The notes under the pieces are model-generated. The model was not told the DNA's origin. It searched no databases and worked only from the letters and a program-made list of their open reading frames with translations. A DNA stretch of 50,416 bases from a virus, in IMG/VR virus record IMGVR_UViG_3300046011_003581, positions 1 to 50,416 of that record. One strand, 5' to 3'. Position numbers and translations under genes: made by a program. The stretch's first letter is position 1. Each line of letters starts with the position of its first letter. Positions 10,610-17,662 of the stretch are shown here, piece by piece.

Positions 10610-10661
10610 AAAAAGATTTCTAAAAAAGTTATTGACCGGCGGCGGCGGGAAGTGGTAAATC
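10610..10661 (+). promoter_or_regulatory. Promoter-like site with A-tract upstream element
   Basis: A-rich DNA at 10610-10631, like an UP element, is followed by a near-consensus -35 (TTGACC, 10632-10637). An 18-base spacer leads to a weak -10 (TAAATC, 10656-10661). This is the most AT-rich spot for several kilobases and lies in the gene-poor stretch before the Cro-like gene. A transcript from it would meet a terminator about 60 bases on. Confidence 0.4.
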
Positions 10662-10705
10662 TATTCGCGTGACAACGGAGAGGGCATATCAAGCCGAGTC
10701 CAGTC

Positions 10706-10729
10706 GAGCCCGCAGGGGGCTCTTTTTTT
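10706..10729 (+). terminator. Rho-independent terminator
   Basis: GAGCCC (10706-10711) and GGGCTC (10717-10722) form a 6-bp GC stem with a 5-base loop, directly followed by seven T (10723-10729). It is a textbook intrinsic terminator on the + strand. Because it lies only about 60 bases after the promoter-like site, the pair could define a small RNA or a leader that needs antitermination. The DNA from 10730 to 10902 holds no gene I can support. Confidence 0.75.
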
Positions 10730-10902
10730 CGTCCGAAGTCACGTCGCATAGTATATCTTTTAGCCATTCCGCTCCGACCGAATCCACAACCCGTAGTGGG
10801 TTCAGAATCATCCACGAAGCCACCCCCACGAGGCCGTCTTCGTCCTCTCCTGGTTCATCTTTTTGCGCTACCCTCTCCCGCTGCCATCACGGGGGAGGGC
10901 GC

Positions 10903-11148
10903 ATGGGAAGGGCGAGGGTGTCGTTTGAGGCTCTGCGCAGCCGGGGCTACGCCGCAGTGCGCGAGGTAGGAGACGAGTTCATCGGCGTCGTCACTCACGG
11001 CGACGACTACCACGAGTTCTCGCGCTCGTCGTCCATGGAAGCCGCCATGGCGGTACGCAATTTCTGCCGCAGGAACGATCTGCGGATTTCAGAGATCACC
11101 TTCACGACCCGCGACGGGTCCACCACTGAACACCAAGCAGGAGAGTAG
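10903..11148 (+). CDS. Hypothetical small protein
   Basis: 81 residues. The ATG at 10903 follows GGGGGAGGG, which fixes the start although the frame is open further upstream. The protein is acidic/basic mixed, with a predicted beta-rich first half and a helix carrying Met-Glu-Ala-Ala-Met-Ala. No family is recognised. It is the first gene after the terminator at 10706-10729 and sits just before the Cro-like regulator, so it may be an early protein. Confidence 0.65.
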   Translation: MGRARVSFEALRSRGYAAVREVGDEFIGVVTHGDDYHEFSRSSSMEAAMAVRNFCRRNDLRISEITFTTRDGSTTEHQAGE

Positions 11149-11152
11149 GGAC

Positions 11153-11389
11153 ATGCCGAACGCCACCGTATCAAGAACGCCTCGCTCACGGAGGGTGCCG
11201 GAACTGCTTCTGGCGCTGAACCGTTCCACGCATAACTCTTGGGGTGTCTCCCGACTGGCGAACATCCACCCCGTGCGGCTGTCCCGCGTTCTGAACCGCC
11301 ATCAGAAGTTGGATCGGGATGAGGCGGAGAGGCTGGCGAAGGTGTTGGGTGTCGCCGTAAGCGAACTCGGCGACGTGGTTCAGGCGTGA
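11153..11389 (+). CDS. Cro/XRE-like helix-turn-helix DNA-binding protein
   Basis: 78 residues, ATG preceded by AGCAGGAGAGTAGGG. From about residue 30 the sequence reads as a compact HTH: helices around SRLANIHPVRLSRVLN and then DRDEAERLAKVLGVAVSEL, the typical second half of XRE/Cro domains. At this size it would be a Cro-type repressor or early regulator rather than a CI-type protein with an oligomerisation domain. It follows the promoter/terminator region, so it probably controls that region. No CI-like partner is seen in the window, so lysogeny is not established. Confidence 0.7.
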   Translation: MPNATVSRTPRSRRVPELLLALNRSTHNSWGVSRLANIHPVRLSRVLNRHQKLDRDEAERLAKVLGVAVSELGDVVQA

Positions 11390-11395
11390 GGAATT

Positions 11396-11411
11396 GCCTA
11401 CCAGAGTAGGC
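11396..11411 (+). promoter_or_regulatory. Short hairpin between HTH gene and lysis gene
   Basis: GCCTAC (11396-11401) and GTAGGC (11406-11411) form a perfect 6-bp stem with a 4-base loop. There is no T run, so it is not a standard terminator. It could be an operator for the adjacent HTH protein or an RNA stability element. Confidence 0.35.
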
Positions 11412-11426
11412 GTCTGAGGAACCCCA

Positions 11427-11798
11427 ATGAATGAGATCATCGCCCAAGTAGTATCCGCGCTCATCGCCATCGAGTCGGGGAACAACGCCTCCGCCATCGG
11501 CGACAGCGGCAAGGCCGTCGGCGTGCTCCAGATGTGGCCGTGCGCCGTCCACGAGGCGAACCGGCTGGAGAAGGTGGAAGCCCGCCGCGCCAAGCGCCCC
11601 GCGCGCACCTGGACGCTGGCGGATCGCCGCAACCCGGAGCGGTCCGTCGCGATGGCGTGGGTGACGTTGCGCGCTCACTACGCGCGCGGCGTCGAGGATC
11701 CCGTGGAGTTGGGGTGTCGTTGGCGGAACCCGTACTCGGAGTGTCCGGAGTGGTATCGGGAGAAGGTTAGAAAGGCGTTGGCGCTGGAGGGCAAGTAG
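11427..11798 (+). CDS. SLT/lysozyme-like peptidoglycan hydrolase (probable endolysin)
   Basis: 123 residues with a CTGAGGA ribosome binding site. The N-terminus has the signature of soluble lytic transglycosylase/lysozyme-like folds: an Ile-Glu-Ser-Gly block with likely catalytic Glu16, then GDSGKAVGVLQM near 25-36, the segment that lines the glycan cleft. The C-terminal half has the Trp/Tyr-rich helices seen in short phage versions. It would cut the glycan backbone of peptidoglycan, most likely for host lysis because it stands alone and has no signal peptide. No clear holin is adjacent, although several small membrane proteins occur elsewhere. A virion-associated role is possible but less likely given the location. 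Confidence 0.75.
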   Translation: MNEIIAQVVSALIAIESGNNASAIGDSGKAVGVLQMWPCAVHEANRLEKVEARRAKRPARTWTLADRRNPERSVAMAWVTLRAHYARGVEDPVELGCRWRNPYSECPEWYREKVRKALALEGK

Positions 11799-11799
11799 C

Positions 11800-12075
11800 A
11801 TGACCAAAGTGAATCAACTGTGTCACCAAATCGCGGCGGCGCGCAGCATCGTGCGCGAGCAACTGGAGCGCGCGGCGGCGCTGGAGGCGCAGATAGCCGA
11901 CATCGTGGGCGTCAGCGTGCTTGGCGGCTACGTCCGCGTCGCCGTCGAGGACTTCGAGATTGAAGTCGCGAGGGCGCGAAACCACTCGGCGCACGTCTAC
12001 ATGACGCCGCGCAGTCCGATGGTGGGGGAGTTGGCCGGAGCCGCGGGAGTGGCGACGGCGAGTGCGGAGGGGTGA
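11800..12075 (+). CDS. Hypothetical protein
   Basis: 91 residues starting one base after the lysis gene stop. The first 35 residues form a helix (possible coiled coil, many Ala, Arg, Glu and Gln); a short beta segment follows. It has no transmembrane segment and no recognised family. It ends 10 bases before the tmRNA gene and may belong to the lysis unit. Confidence 0.6.
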   Translation: MTKVNQLCHQIAAARSIVREQLERAAALEAQIADIVGVSVLGGYVRVAVEDFEIEVARARNHSAHVYMTPRSPMVGELAGAAGVATASAEG

Positions 12076-12085
12076 TTCAGTCTAA

Positions 12086-12422
12086 GGGCGCGAAATGGTT
12101 TCGACGTTGACAGATAAGCGACAGTTGCGCGTAGGGGTTGGTCGGATGGCCCCTTTATCAATCCGACCGAACCGCAAAGGCCAAGCCGATGCGCCTCGCG
12201 GCCTAACCGCCGCGATAGGAAACCGCCTGGCCCCCCGGCTGGACGGAAGTACGACTCGCTTCCGGGGGAATGAGCAGGGGTTTGTCCGTAGGCCGTCAGG
12301 AAACGGACTGGTGGAGGGCGTTGAATCTAACGCCCCTGGTTGCCGGACCCCAACCGGATACGCGCGTAGATGCTGGCGTGGACTGTTGGCGGACGGGGGT
12401 TCGATTCCCCCCGCGTCCACCA
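12086..12422 (+). ncRNA. ssrA: Phage-encoded one-piece tmRNA
   Basis: A 337-base tmRNA. The acceptor stem is GGGCGCG (12086-12092) with CGCGTCC (12412-12418), seven pairs including one G-U, followed by an encoded ACCA (12419-12422). The T arm is GGGGG-TTCGATT-CCCCC (12395-12411). The 5' region has the AATGGTTTCGACG block typical of tmRNA. A long-range helix pairs GCGCGTA (12127-12133) with TACGCGC (12359-12365). An H-type pseudoknot sits before the tag: AGGGG (12133-12137) with CCCCT (12150-12154), interlocked with GGTCGGAT (12140-12147) and ATCCGACC (12161-12168). The tag frame starts at GCA 12174 and ends at TAA 12204-12206, giving AKAKPMRLAA, with the LAA end recognised by ClpXP-type proteases. 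Further hairpins follow, such as GTCCGT/ACGGAC. Like host tmRNA it would need alanyl-tRNA synthetase and SmpB; no smpB gene is in the window. No tRNA genes are near. Confidence 0.95.
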
Positions 12423-12457
12423 TTCAGAAACGGGATCAACAGGAAGGAGTGCGTTCC

Positions 12458-12721
12458 GTGGCGTGGTTCAGGGGTAGTTCAATCGACACCAAGGGCGGGC
12501 ATGAGATTGCCGAGACAGGATGTGGGCTGCGACACCTTCCATCTTGCCCAAAATGCACGAACGGGACGTTGACCGTTCATGGTTTCGATAGCGTCAGCGT
12601 TACGTGCCCGGAATGCGGCATGTGTTTTTCAGTGGAAGAACTTGTGCGATCCAGAGTGTTGCCTGCGTATGTGTTGAAGCAAGTAGCGCCCACAGCGGCG
12701 CAATGGAGGAAGAACCAATGA
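12458..12721 (+). CDS. Small zinc-ribbon protein
   Basis: 87 residues from GTG at 12458, placed by the AGGAAGGAG ribosome binding site eight bases earlier. The same frame is open back through the tmRNA, but that part is not coding. Two CxxC pairs (CPKC near residue 33 and CPEC near 53) form a four-cysteine zinc ribbon; a short helical tail follows. It is a common type of small phage protein of unknown role, possibly nucleic-acid binding. It overlaps the RecT-like gene by four bases (ATGA), so the two are probably translated together. Confidence 0.75.
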   Translation: MAWFRGSSIDTKGGHEIAETGCGLRHLPSCPKCTNGTLTVHGFDSVSVTCPECGMCFSVEELVRSRVLPAYVLKQVAPTAAQWRKNQ

Positions 12722-13548
12722 GCGGAGAGCGGAACCAAGAAACGGCGGTGGCGGTGCGGAGCGTTGCGGCGCTGCCCATGACCACCATGCAGGACATGGC
12801 GCAGGCGGGACAACTGCTCGCGCAGTCGGGGATGTTCGGGATAAGCAGCGCGGCGGCGGGCTTCGTCGTCGCGGCAACGTGCCACCAGCAGGGGATCAGC
12901 CTCATGGAGTTCCACCGCTGCTACCACATCGTCGAGGGGCGGCCGTCGATGCGGGCCGACGCGATGCTGGCGGAGTACAGGAAGCGCGGCGGGACGTACA
13001 GGATCGTCGAGAACAGCGTCAATCGCGCGGCGGCAGCGTTCGAGTTCGAGGGCGAGGAATACACCTTCGAGTACAGCATGGAGGACGCCAAGCGTACCGG
13101 GGATTGCTTCAAGGGCGACACGCAGACGTTGAAGCACAACTGGAAGCGGCGCCCCGAGGACATGCTGTGGGCTCGGCTGATCTCGCGAACCGTGAGGCGC
13201 TTGTGCCCTGAGATCAACGCGGGGTTGTACTCCCCGGAAGAGATGCAGGACGCGGACGACGCGCAGGCCCAGCGCCCGGCGCCGCGCGTGCTCACGGCGG
13301 ACGAGGTTCAGCAGCGAGTGCGCGTGGTGGAAGGGGCGACGACGGAACGGCCCGCGCAGGCTTCCAACGCCACCGCCGAACTCGACTGCACCATCATCCC
13401 CGAGGGATTCGGCGAGTTCTCCGGCCGTCGCTGGGACGAGTGCGACGACGACACGCTCGCGGCGGCGCTGGACAGCGACTTGCTGGACTCGGGGTACAAG
13501 GCGGCGGTGCGGGTGGTGGTGGAAGCGCGGAAGGAAGGTGCGGCTTGA
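12718..13548 (+). CDS. RecT-family single-strand annealing protein (putative)
   Basis: 276 residues. The start at 12718 is supported by GGAGGAAGAACC and the ATGA overlap; the longer upstream frame is not needed. The middle follows the RecT/Redbeta-like pattern of many phage annealing proteins: a Gly-Ile-Ser-Leu-Met-Glu block, then a HIVEGRPSMRADAML-like segment, a beta hairpin, a WKRRPEDMLWARLISRTVR segment, and a PEINAGLYSPEEM end. The C-terminal third is acidic and variable, as is usual for SSB-interacting tails. It would coat and anneal single-stranded DNA during recombination-dependent replication. The exonuclease, SSB-like protein and ERCC4 nuclease directly after it make a coherent recombination operon. 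Confidence 0.8.
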   Translation: MSGERNQETAVAVRSVAALPMTTMQDMAQAGQLLAQSGMFGISSAAAGFVVAATCHQQGISLMEFHRCYHIVEGRPSMRADAMLAEYRKRGGTYRIVENSVNRAAAAFEFEGEEYTFEYSMEDAKRTGDCFKGDTQTLKHNWKRRPEDMLWARLISRTVRRLCPEINAGLYSPEEMQDADDAQAQRPAPRVLTADEVQQRVRVVEGATTERPAQASNATAELDCTIIPEGFGEFSGRRWDECDDDTLAAALDSDLLDSGYKAAVRVVVEARKEGAA

Positions 13549-14222
13549 TCGCAGCATTCGACATCGAAACGATCCCAAACCCCGACGCAATCCCGTTCCT
13601 CCCAGAGCCGACTGCGCCGCGCAACATCAAGGATCCCGCCAAGATCGCAGCCGCCATCGCCGAGAAGAAGGCGTCGCAGGTTGCGGACATGGCCCTGGAC
13701 CCGCTCACGGGCCGCGTGTGCTGCTACGCGCTGGTCGGCGGCGGGGAGCCTGGCGGGGAGCAACCGCGCTACTCGGAGGTAATCAGCGCGGCCACGGACG
13801 ACGACGAGTGCGTTATCGTCCAGTCGATCATGCGCGTGCTCGGGAGCGCGGAAATGCGCCTCGCGACGTGGAACGGGGTAGGGTTCGACCTGCCGTTCAC
13901 ATACAAACGCGCCATGATCCTCGGCGTGAACCCGGCCCACTTCGGAGCGCCGCCGCTCTCCGCCTGGACGAAGCGGTACTCCACGGATCGCCACTTCGAC
14001 CTGATGCAGGTTTGGTCGAACTGGGGGAGCCACGAATACACGAAGTTGGATCTCGTCGCGGCCATGGTGCTCAAGGAGCGCAAGGTTGAGGTGGACGTGA
14101 CGACGTTCGCGGAGCTTATCAAAACCCCGGAGGGCGGCGCGGCGATCGCGGCCTACTGCGTGAAGGACACGGAACTGACGTGGAGGCTGTTCGAGCGGTT
14201 CAGCGGCTTCCTGTTTGAGTGA
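13545..14222 (+). CDS. PolB-type 3'-5' exonuclease (DnaQ-like fold)
   Basis: 225 residues. It probably starts at TTG 13545, overlapping the previous TGA (TTGA), behind GGAAGGTG; upstream codons in frame look non-coding. All three exonuclease motifs are present: ExoI FDIET (Asp and Glu metal ligands, residues 5-9), ExoII WNGVGFDLPF in the middle, and ExoIII YCVKDTELT near the end. This matches the stand-alone predicted 3'-5' exonuclease related to family B polymerases (DNA_pol_B_exo2 type). It would degrade single-stranded 3' ends. Next to a RecT-like protein it probably processes recombination ends or proofreads for another polymerase. No DNA polymerase is seen in the window. Confidence 0.85.
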   Translation: MIAAFDIETIPNPDAIPFLPEPTAPRNIKDPAKIAAAIAEKKASQVADMALDPLTGRVCCYALVGGGEPGGEQPRYSEVISAATDDDECVIVQSIMRVLGSAEMRLATWNGVGFDLPFTYKRAMILGVNPAHFGAPPLSAWTKRYSTDRHFDLMQVWSNWGSHEYTKLDLVAAMVLKERKVEVDVTTFAELIKTPEGGAAIAAYCVKDTELTWRLFERFSGFLFE

Positions 14223-14257
14223 GGACAACGACCAATACGACCACAGGAGAACGACCC

Positions 14258-14674
14258 ATGGCGAAGAAACCGACAACCCACGACCCCCACAAGACCATCA
14301 CGCGCAAGGTGACGAAGGCCCTGCCGTGCAAGCTCACGGAGCCCGAAATCCTCCAGTACGGCCGCGACATGGCCCACGCCATGAGCGAGCGCGAGCGCGT
14401 GCAGGCGGAGTTCGACAGCGTGAAGCAGGAGTACAAGGCGCGGCTGGAGGAATACGGCGCGACGATCAACAAGCTCTCGGGCCGCGTCAACTCCGGCATC
14501 GAGACCCGCGACGTGGCGTGCATGGAAGTCAAGGACTGGACGGACGCGACGGTGCGCGTCACGCGCCTTGACACCTCGGAGGACGTGGAGACGCGCCCCA
14601 TGCGCGAGGACGAGAAGCAGATGGAGTTGACGGATGTTCCGGCGGCGGGCGTCGCCGGCAACGGGGCGGAGTAA
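14258..14674 (+). CDS. Conserved phage hypothetical protein, coiled coil
   Basis: 138 residues from ATG 14258 behind AGGAGA. A basic N-terminus is followed by a long helix (about residues 30-80, heptad-like, rich in Glu/Arg/Lys), and then a beta segment ending in a V-x-R-L-D-T..E-x-V-x-x-R-P-M...E pattern. I remember this general layout from short phage proteins found beside RecT and exonuclease genes, but no function is known to me. It lies between the exonuclease and the SSB-like gene, so a role in recombination is inferred from context only. Confidence 0.75.
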   Translation: MAKKPTTHDPHKTITRKVTKALPCKLTEPEILQYGRDMAHAMSERERVQAEFDSVKQEYKARLEEYGATINKLSGRVNSGIETRDVACMEVKDWTDATVRVTRLDTSEDVETRPMREDEKQMELTDVPAAGVAGNGAE

Positions 14675-14718
14675 CGGCAACGGAGTAACGGCGGCAACGC
14701 CAGCGGGAGGAAGAGGAT

Positions 14719-15339
14719 ATGTTCACATCGGAAGGCAACAAGTCAGTGGTGATCGGAGCGGCGACGTTCTCGGAGCCCAAGTTCAGCAAAGACCCCAATG
14801 CGTTCGACATCTGCATCAAGGTGTCAGACGCGGCGGACCCGGCGCAGTCGGATTGGGCGCGGCTAGAGATGTCCAGCGACTACGGCAAGGGCAACTTCGC
14901 CGACCGCACCCAGGCGCAGATCAGCATGGACACGCTGCGCAAGCTCGGGTTCGAGGGCGACGACCTGACGACCATCGAGGCGCAGTTGAGCGGCAAGCGC
15001 GCCGTGGTGTGCGTGGCCGCGTCGCAGGGGCGCGACGGCGACAAGACGTTCTACAACGTCAAATACTTCGTCACGGGCGGCCGCGAGCCCGAGGCGATGG
15101 ACAAGGGCGAGATGCTGCGCCGCGCGAAGGCGCTCATGGCGGGTGGCGGTGCGGCATCGACTCCCCCGCCTACGGCGACTCCCGCCCCCGCGTCCATCAC
15201 GGGCACGCCCGCCCCCGCGCCCGTCCCCGGCAGCGCGAAGCCCCTCGTCTCGGGCTACTCCCCGTTCGCCACGTGCAAGACGTGCGGCGGGCGCAACGCG
15301 AGCACGACGACGGGCATCTGCAAGAAGTGCGGGGGCTGA
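14719..15339 (+). CDS. Putative single-stranded DNA-binding protein with C-terminal zinc ribbon
   Basis: 206 residues behind GGGAGGAAGAGG. The first 130 residues look like a beta-rich nucleic-acid-binding domain of the kind found at this position in RecT-type phage operons (strand pattern VVIGAATFSEP, AVVCVAA, TFYNVKYF). A Pro/Ala/Thr linker (about 145-180) leads to a four-cysteine knuckle CKTCGG...CKKCGG at the end. By context and shape it is an SSB-like partner of the RecT-like protein, but no strict OB-fold signature can be proven by eye. Zinc ribbons attached to SSB-like proteins through a proline-rich linker are uncommon. Confidence 0.6.
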   Translation: MFTSEGNKSVVIGAATFSEPKFSKDPNAFDICIKVSDAADPAQSDWARLEMSSDYGKGNFADRTQAQISMDTLRKLGFEGDDLTTIEAQLSGKRAVVCVAASQGRDGDKTFYNVKYFVTGGREPEAMDKGEMLRRAKALMAGGGAASTPPPTATPAPASITGTPAPAPVPGSAKPLVSGYSPFATCKTCGGRNASTTTGICKKCGG

Positions 15340-15345
15340 CGGACA

Positions 15346-15849
15346 GTGCTACCACCTCTCCACATCATCGTTGATACGCGCGAGCAGTCGCCGTGGGCAT
15401 GGGACCAGTCAGACGCTACGGTGGAGATAGCGGGCCTCATGTCCGGCGACTACGCGCTTGCATCCGACACCGAGCCGCCGAAGCGCAAGGCGCAACTGCG
15501 GCCGGTTCGATTCAGTATTGAGAGAAAGTCCCTCGAAGACTGGCTTTCGACAATATCCACCGGATGGGATCGCTTCCAACGCGAACTCACGCGCATGGAG
15601 AACTTCCCGGCGCGCGTCGTGATCGTGGAGGGGGACTTCGAGGACGTGTGCTTCAAGCAGGTTGGATCAGACGTATTGCCGCCCCAGCACAACCACCCGC
15701 AACTCCGCCCGGCCTTCGTCGCGCGCAGGATCGCGGAACTATCCATGATGGGAGTGAGCGTGCTCCTGGCCGGTGACGCGGCAATGGCTGCGGGGCTGGC
15801 GTACAGGATTTTTCGTAGACGGGTGGATATGGGGGAGGGGGCACGGTGA
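15346..15849 (+). CDS. ERCC4 (XPF)-type nuclease domain protein
   Basis: 167 residues, GTG start at 15346, six bases after the previous stop. VDTREQ at residues 9-14 and IERKSLEDW near 58-66 are the two core motifs of the ERCC4 nuclease fold (metal-binding Asp and the ERKxxxD box). Such single-domain phage proteins cut branched DNA or act in replication-fork repair. Its place behind the RecT/exonuclease/SSB genes fits a recombination-intermediate nuclease. Its stop codon overlaps the GTG of the LAGLIDADG gene. Confidence 0.85.
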   Translation: MLPPLHIIVDTREQSPWAWDQSDATVEIAGLMSGDYALASDTEPPKRKAQLRPVRFSIERKSLEDWLSTISTGWDRFQRELTRMENFPARVVIVEGDFEDVCFKQVGSDVLPPQHNHPQLRPAFVARRIAELSMMGVSVLLAGDAAMAAGLAYRIFRRRVDMGEGAR

Positions 15850-16415
15850 GAAATATCACCATAACGAATACCATCCCTCAGAAGGAGTCTTTTCAGAGAC
15901 GCCTTGACGCCATCAACGAGGATCATATTGCATGGTTCTCCGGATGGATGTCTGCCGATGGATCAATACGCATAGAAAACGATACGGTGAGCATACGATT
16001 CGTCATCTGCGACAAAGACCCTCTTGTTATGTTTTCCGAGTTGTTCGGCAATGCGGTTGGTGGGCCTTACCCTCCGAGCGGTCTAGGAAAACGCGACCGT
16101 TACGAGTGGAGTATTAGGGGGTGGAAAGCGGCTCGTATATTGGAACGATGTCTTCCTTGGTTGTCACATAGATATGCAGATAGAGCACGCCGCGGAATCT
16201 CAGTCGCACCACTGCATCGTCCTACGAGGAAACTTACACTAACGCAAGTAGCACAAATCAAACATGAACTGATGAATGGACGGCATGGTGTCGGATGTCG
16301 TCTCGCGAAGCGATACAACATCACGGACGGCATGGTTAGCGCCATTAAACATGGTCGGTCATGGAGATACGTCAACGCACAATACGCGGAGCAAGAATTG
16401 CAGGAGGCGCAATAA
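15846..16415 (+). CDS. LAGLIDADG-type homing endonuclease, free-standing
   Basis: 189 residues from GTG 15846 (GTGA overlap with the previous stop). WFSGWMSADG at residues 30-39 is a single LAGLIDADG-like motif with the catalytic acidic residue in place; a beta-rich DNA-binding region follows, and the C-terminus has an HTH-like stretch (LAKRYNITDGMVSAIKHG) typical of target-binding tails. One motif means it would act as a dimer. The gene is visibly more AT-rich than its neighbours and uses codons they avoid, which indicates recent arrival. It could nick or cut intronless relatives at this site and spread by repair. No intron borders are seen. Confidence 0.8.
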   Translation: MRNITITNTIPQKESFQRRLDAINEDHIAWFSGWMSADGSIRIENDTVSIRFVICDKDPLVMFSELFGNAVGGPYPPSGLGKRDRYEWSIRGWKAARILERCLPWLSHRYADRARRGISVAPLHRPTRKLTLTQVAQIKHELMNGRHGVGCRLAKRYNITDGMVSAIKHGRSWRYVNAQYAEQELQEAQ

Positions 16416-17212
16416 TGTCAGGAACCATTTATATTGCTGGAGCCATGCGAAACATGCCCATGTTTAACTTTCCCGCGTTCGACGACGCTCGGGACCGCCT
16501 GCGCGCCGCCGGATGGGAGGTTGCATCCCCGGCCGACATGGATCGCCAAGCAGGATTCGACCCGGCCGACCTGCCGACGACGCACGACTGGTCCATCATC
16601 CCCGACGGCTTCGACTTCAACGCCGCCTTCGAGCGTGACATCCAGGCGGTGCGCGAGTGCGACTTCATCTACATGCTCGACGGGTGGGAGAAGTCTAAGG
16701 GAGCGCGGGCAGAGAAGGCCGTCGCGGAGTGGCTAGGGAAGACGATCATGTACCAGTCCTCGCCCGCGGCGTCCGCAGACTCCACATCCAAGCCGGCAAA
16801 TCCCAAAGACATCGCTGGATCAAACAAGCTCCCCCTCCACCTCTGGCCATCAACCGCCACCGCCCTCGGCTGCGTGGGGATGCTCAACGGCGCCCTCAAG
16901 TACGGCCGCGCCAACTTCCGCGCTATCGGCGTGCGCGCGTCGATCTACGTCGATGCCTGCAATCGCCACCTCAACGCATGGTTCGAGGGAGAGGAGTGCG
17001 ACCCCGACGACGGCGTTCCGCACCTGGCGGCCGCGCTCTCGTGCCTGGCGATCATCGTGGACGCCGAGGCCGCTGGGAAGCTGACGGATGATCGCATGAC
17101 TCCTGGCGGGTATCGCGCGCACGTGAATGCGATGACTCCGCACGTGGCGCGACTGAAGGCGCTGCACGCCGGGAAGAACCCGAAGCACTACACGATTGAC
17201 GCAGTGATATAA
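16415..17212 (+). CDS. DUF4406 plus dATP/dGTP diphosphohydrolase-like fusion
   Basis: 265 residues; ATG 16415 follows AGGAGG and overlaps the preceding TAA by one base. Residues 1-110 read as DUF4406, the nucleoside 2-deoxyribosyltransferase-like fold (IYIAGAMRNMP start, CDFIYMLDGWEKSKGA). Residues 125-230 match the MazG-like domain known as dATP/dGTP diphosphohydrolase N-terminal (former DUF5664): NPKD, LPLHLWP, ALKYGRANFR, ASIYVDACNRHLNAWFEG, DDGVPHLAAAL and LTDDR. That domain clears selected dNTPs and occurs in phages with altered nucleotide pools. A fusion of both domains points to dNTP remodelling. No PurZ-like gene is present in the window, so 2-aminoadenine DNA is not supported. Confidence 0.8.
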   Translation: MSGTIYIAGAMRNMPMFNFPAFDDARDRLRAAGWEVASPADMDRQAGFDPADLPTTHDWSIIPDGFDFNAAFERDIQAVRECDFIYMLDGWEKSKGARAEKAVAEWLGKTIMYQSSPAASADSTSKPANPKDIAGSNKLPLHLWPSTATALGCVGMLNGALKYGRANFRAIGVRASIYVDACNRHLNAWFEGEECDPDDGVPHLAAALSCLAIIVDAEAAGKLTDDRMTPGGYRAHVNAMTPHVARLKALHAGKNPKHYTIDAVI

Positions 17213-17218
17213 CGCGCC

Positions 17219-17455
17219 ATGCCCGCACCGCAAACACTCACAACCCCCGCCGACGCCGAATCCTCCATGCCCTCTCCGTGCCGACTGTGCGGTAGGACCG
17301 ACGGAATGGTGTGGCACGCGGAAAGGCGCGCTTGGCTGTGTCACCGGACGCACGGGGGATTGCTGCGGCACATCGACGCTCGGCCACGGCGGGTGATCGA
17401 GTCGGAGCGGGCGATGTGGGCCGACAACGAGCGGCAGGAGGCGGCGAGGATATGA
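17219..17455 (+). CDS. Small zinc-finger-like protein
   Basis: 78 residues, six bases after the previous stop; no clear ribosome binding site, so translation may be coupled. CRLCG followed by WHAERRAWLCH about 15 residues later suggests a CxxC...C/H zinc site. The C-terminal half is a charged helix. No family is recognised. It overlaps the next gene as ATGA. Confidence 0.6.
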   Translation: MPAPQTLTTPADAESSMPSPCRLCGRTDGMVWHAERRAWLCHRTHGGLLRHIDARPRRVIESERAMWADNERQEAARI

Positions 17456-17661
17456 GCGGCGGCATGCAACACGTTAGGACTGCATACAACGTCCCAGCCA
17501 AGCGCGGCGGGCGTATCCGATTTGAAGGGCGAGCCACAGGGACGATACTTTCGGCACGGTACGGTAGGCTGCGCGTCAGATTCGACGGGCAGAAGCGCAT
17601 CGCGTGGCTTCACCCAACTTGTGAAGTCGAGTACCTGACGGATGCGACGAAAGGCGGCTGA
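17452..17661 (+). CDS. Small phage protein, SH3-like (conserved hypothetical)
   Basis: 69 residues starting at ATG 17452 inside the preceding stop (ATGA), after GGCGAGG. The pattern HVRTAYNVPAKRGGRIRFEG, then G-T-I-L, LRVRFDG, and HPTCEVEYL is one I have seen in many phage early regions. It looks like a small five-stranded barrel. Its function is unknown to me. Confidence 0.7.
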   Translation: MSGGMQHVRTAYNVPAKRGGRIRFEGRATGTILSARYGRLRVRFDGQKRIAWLHPTCEVEYLTDATKGG

Positions 17662-17662
17662 C

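Noticed and set aside
10238-10672. 144-codon + frame in the gene-poor stretch
   Set aside because: It is strongly Arg-rich, has no ribosome binding site and runs over the promoter-like site.
12082-12423. Minus-strand frame beginning MVDAGGIEPPSA
   Set aside because: This GGIEPP pattern is the well-known false protein made by translating the antisense of a tRNA-like 3' end; here it is the antisense of the tmRNA.
12095-12457. Upstream part of the 208-codon frame reaching back through the tmRNA
   Set aside because: The bases are explained by tmRNA structure; the ribosome binding site and GTG 12458 give the real start.
16415-17212. Evidence for 2-aminoadenine (Z) genome
   Set aside because: Only a dATP/dGTP diphosphohydrolase-like domain is present; there is no PurZ-like gene in the window.
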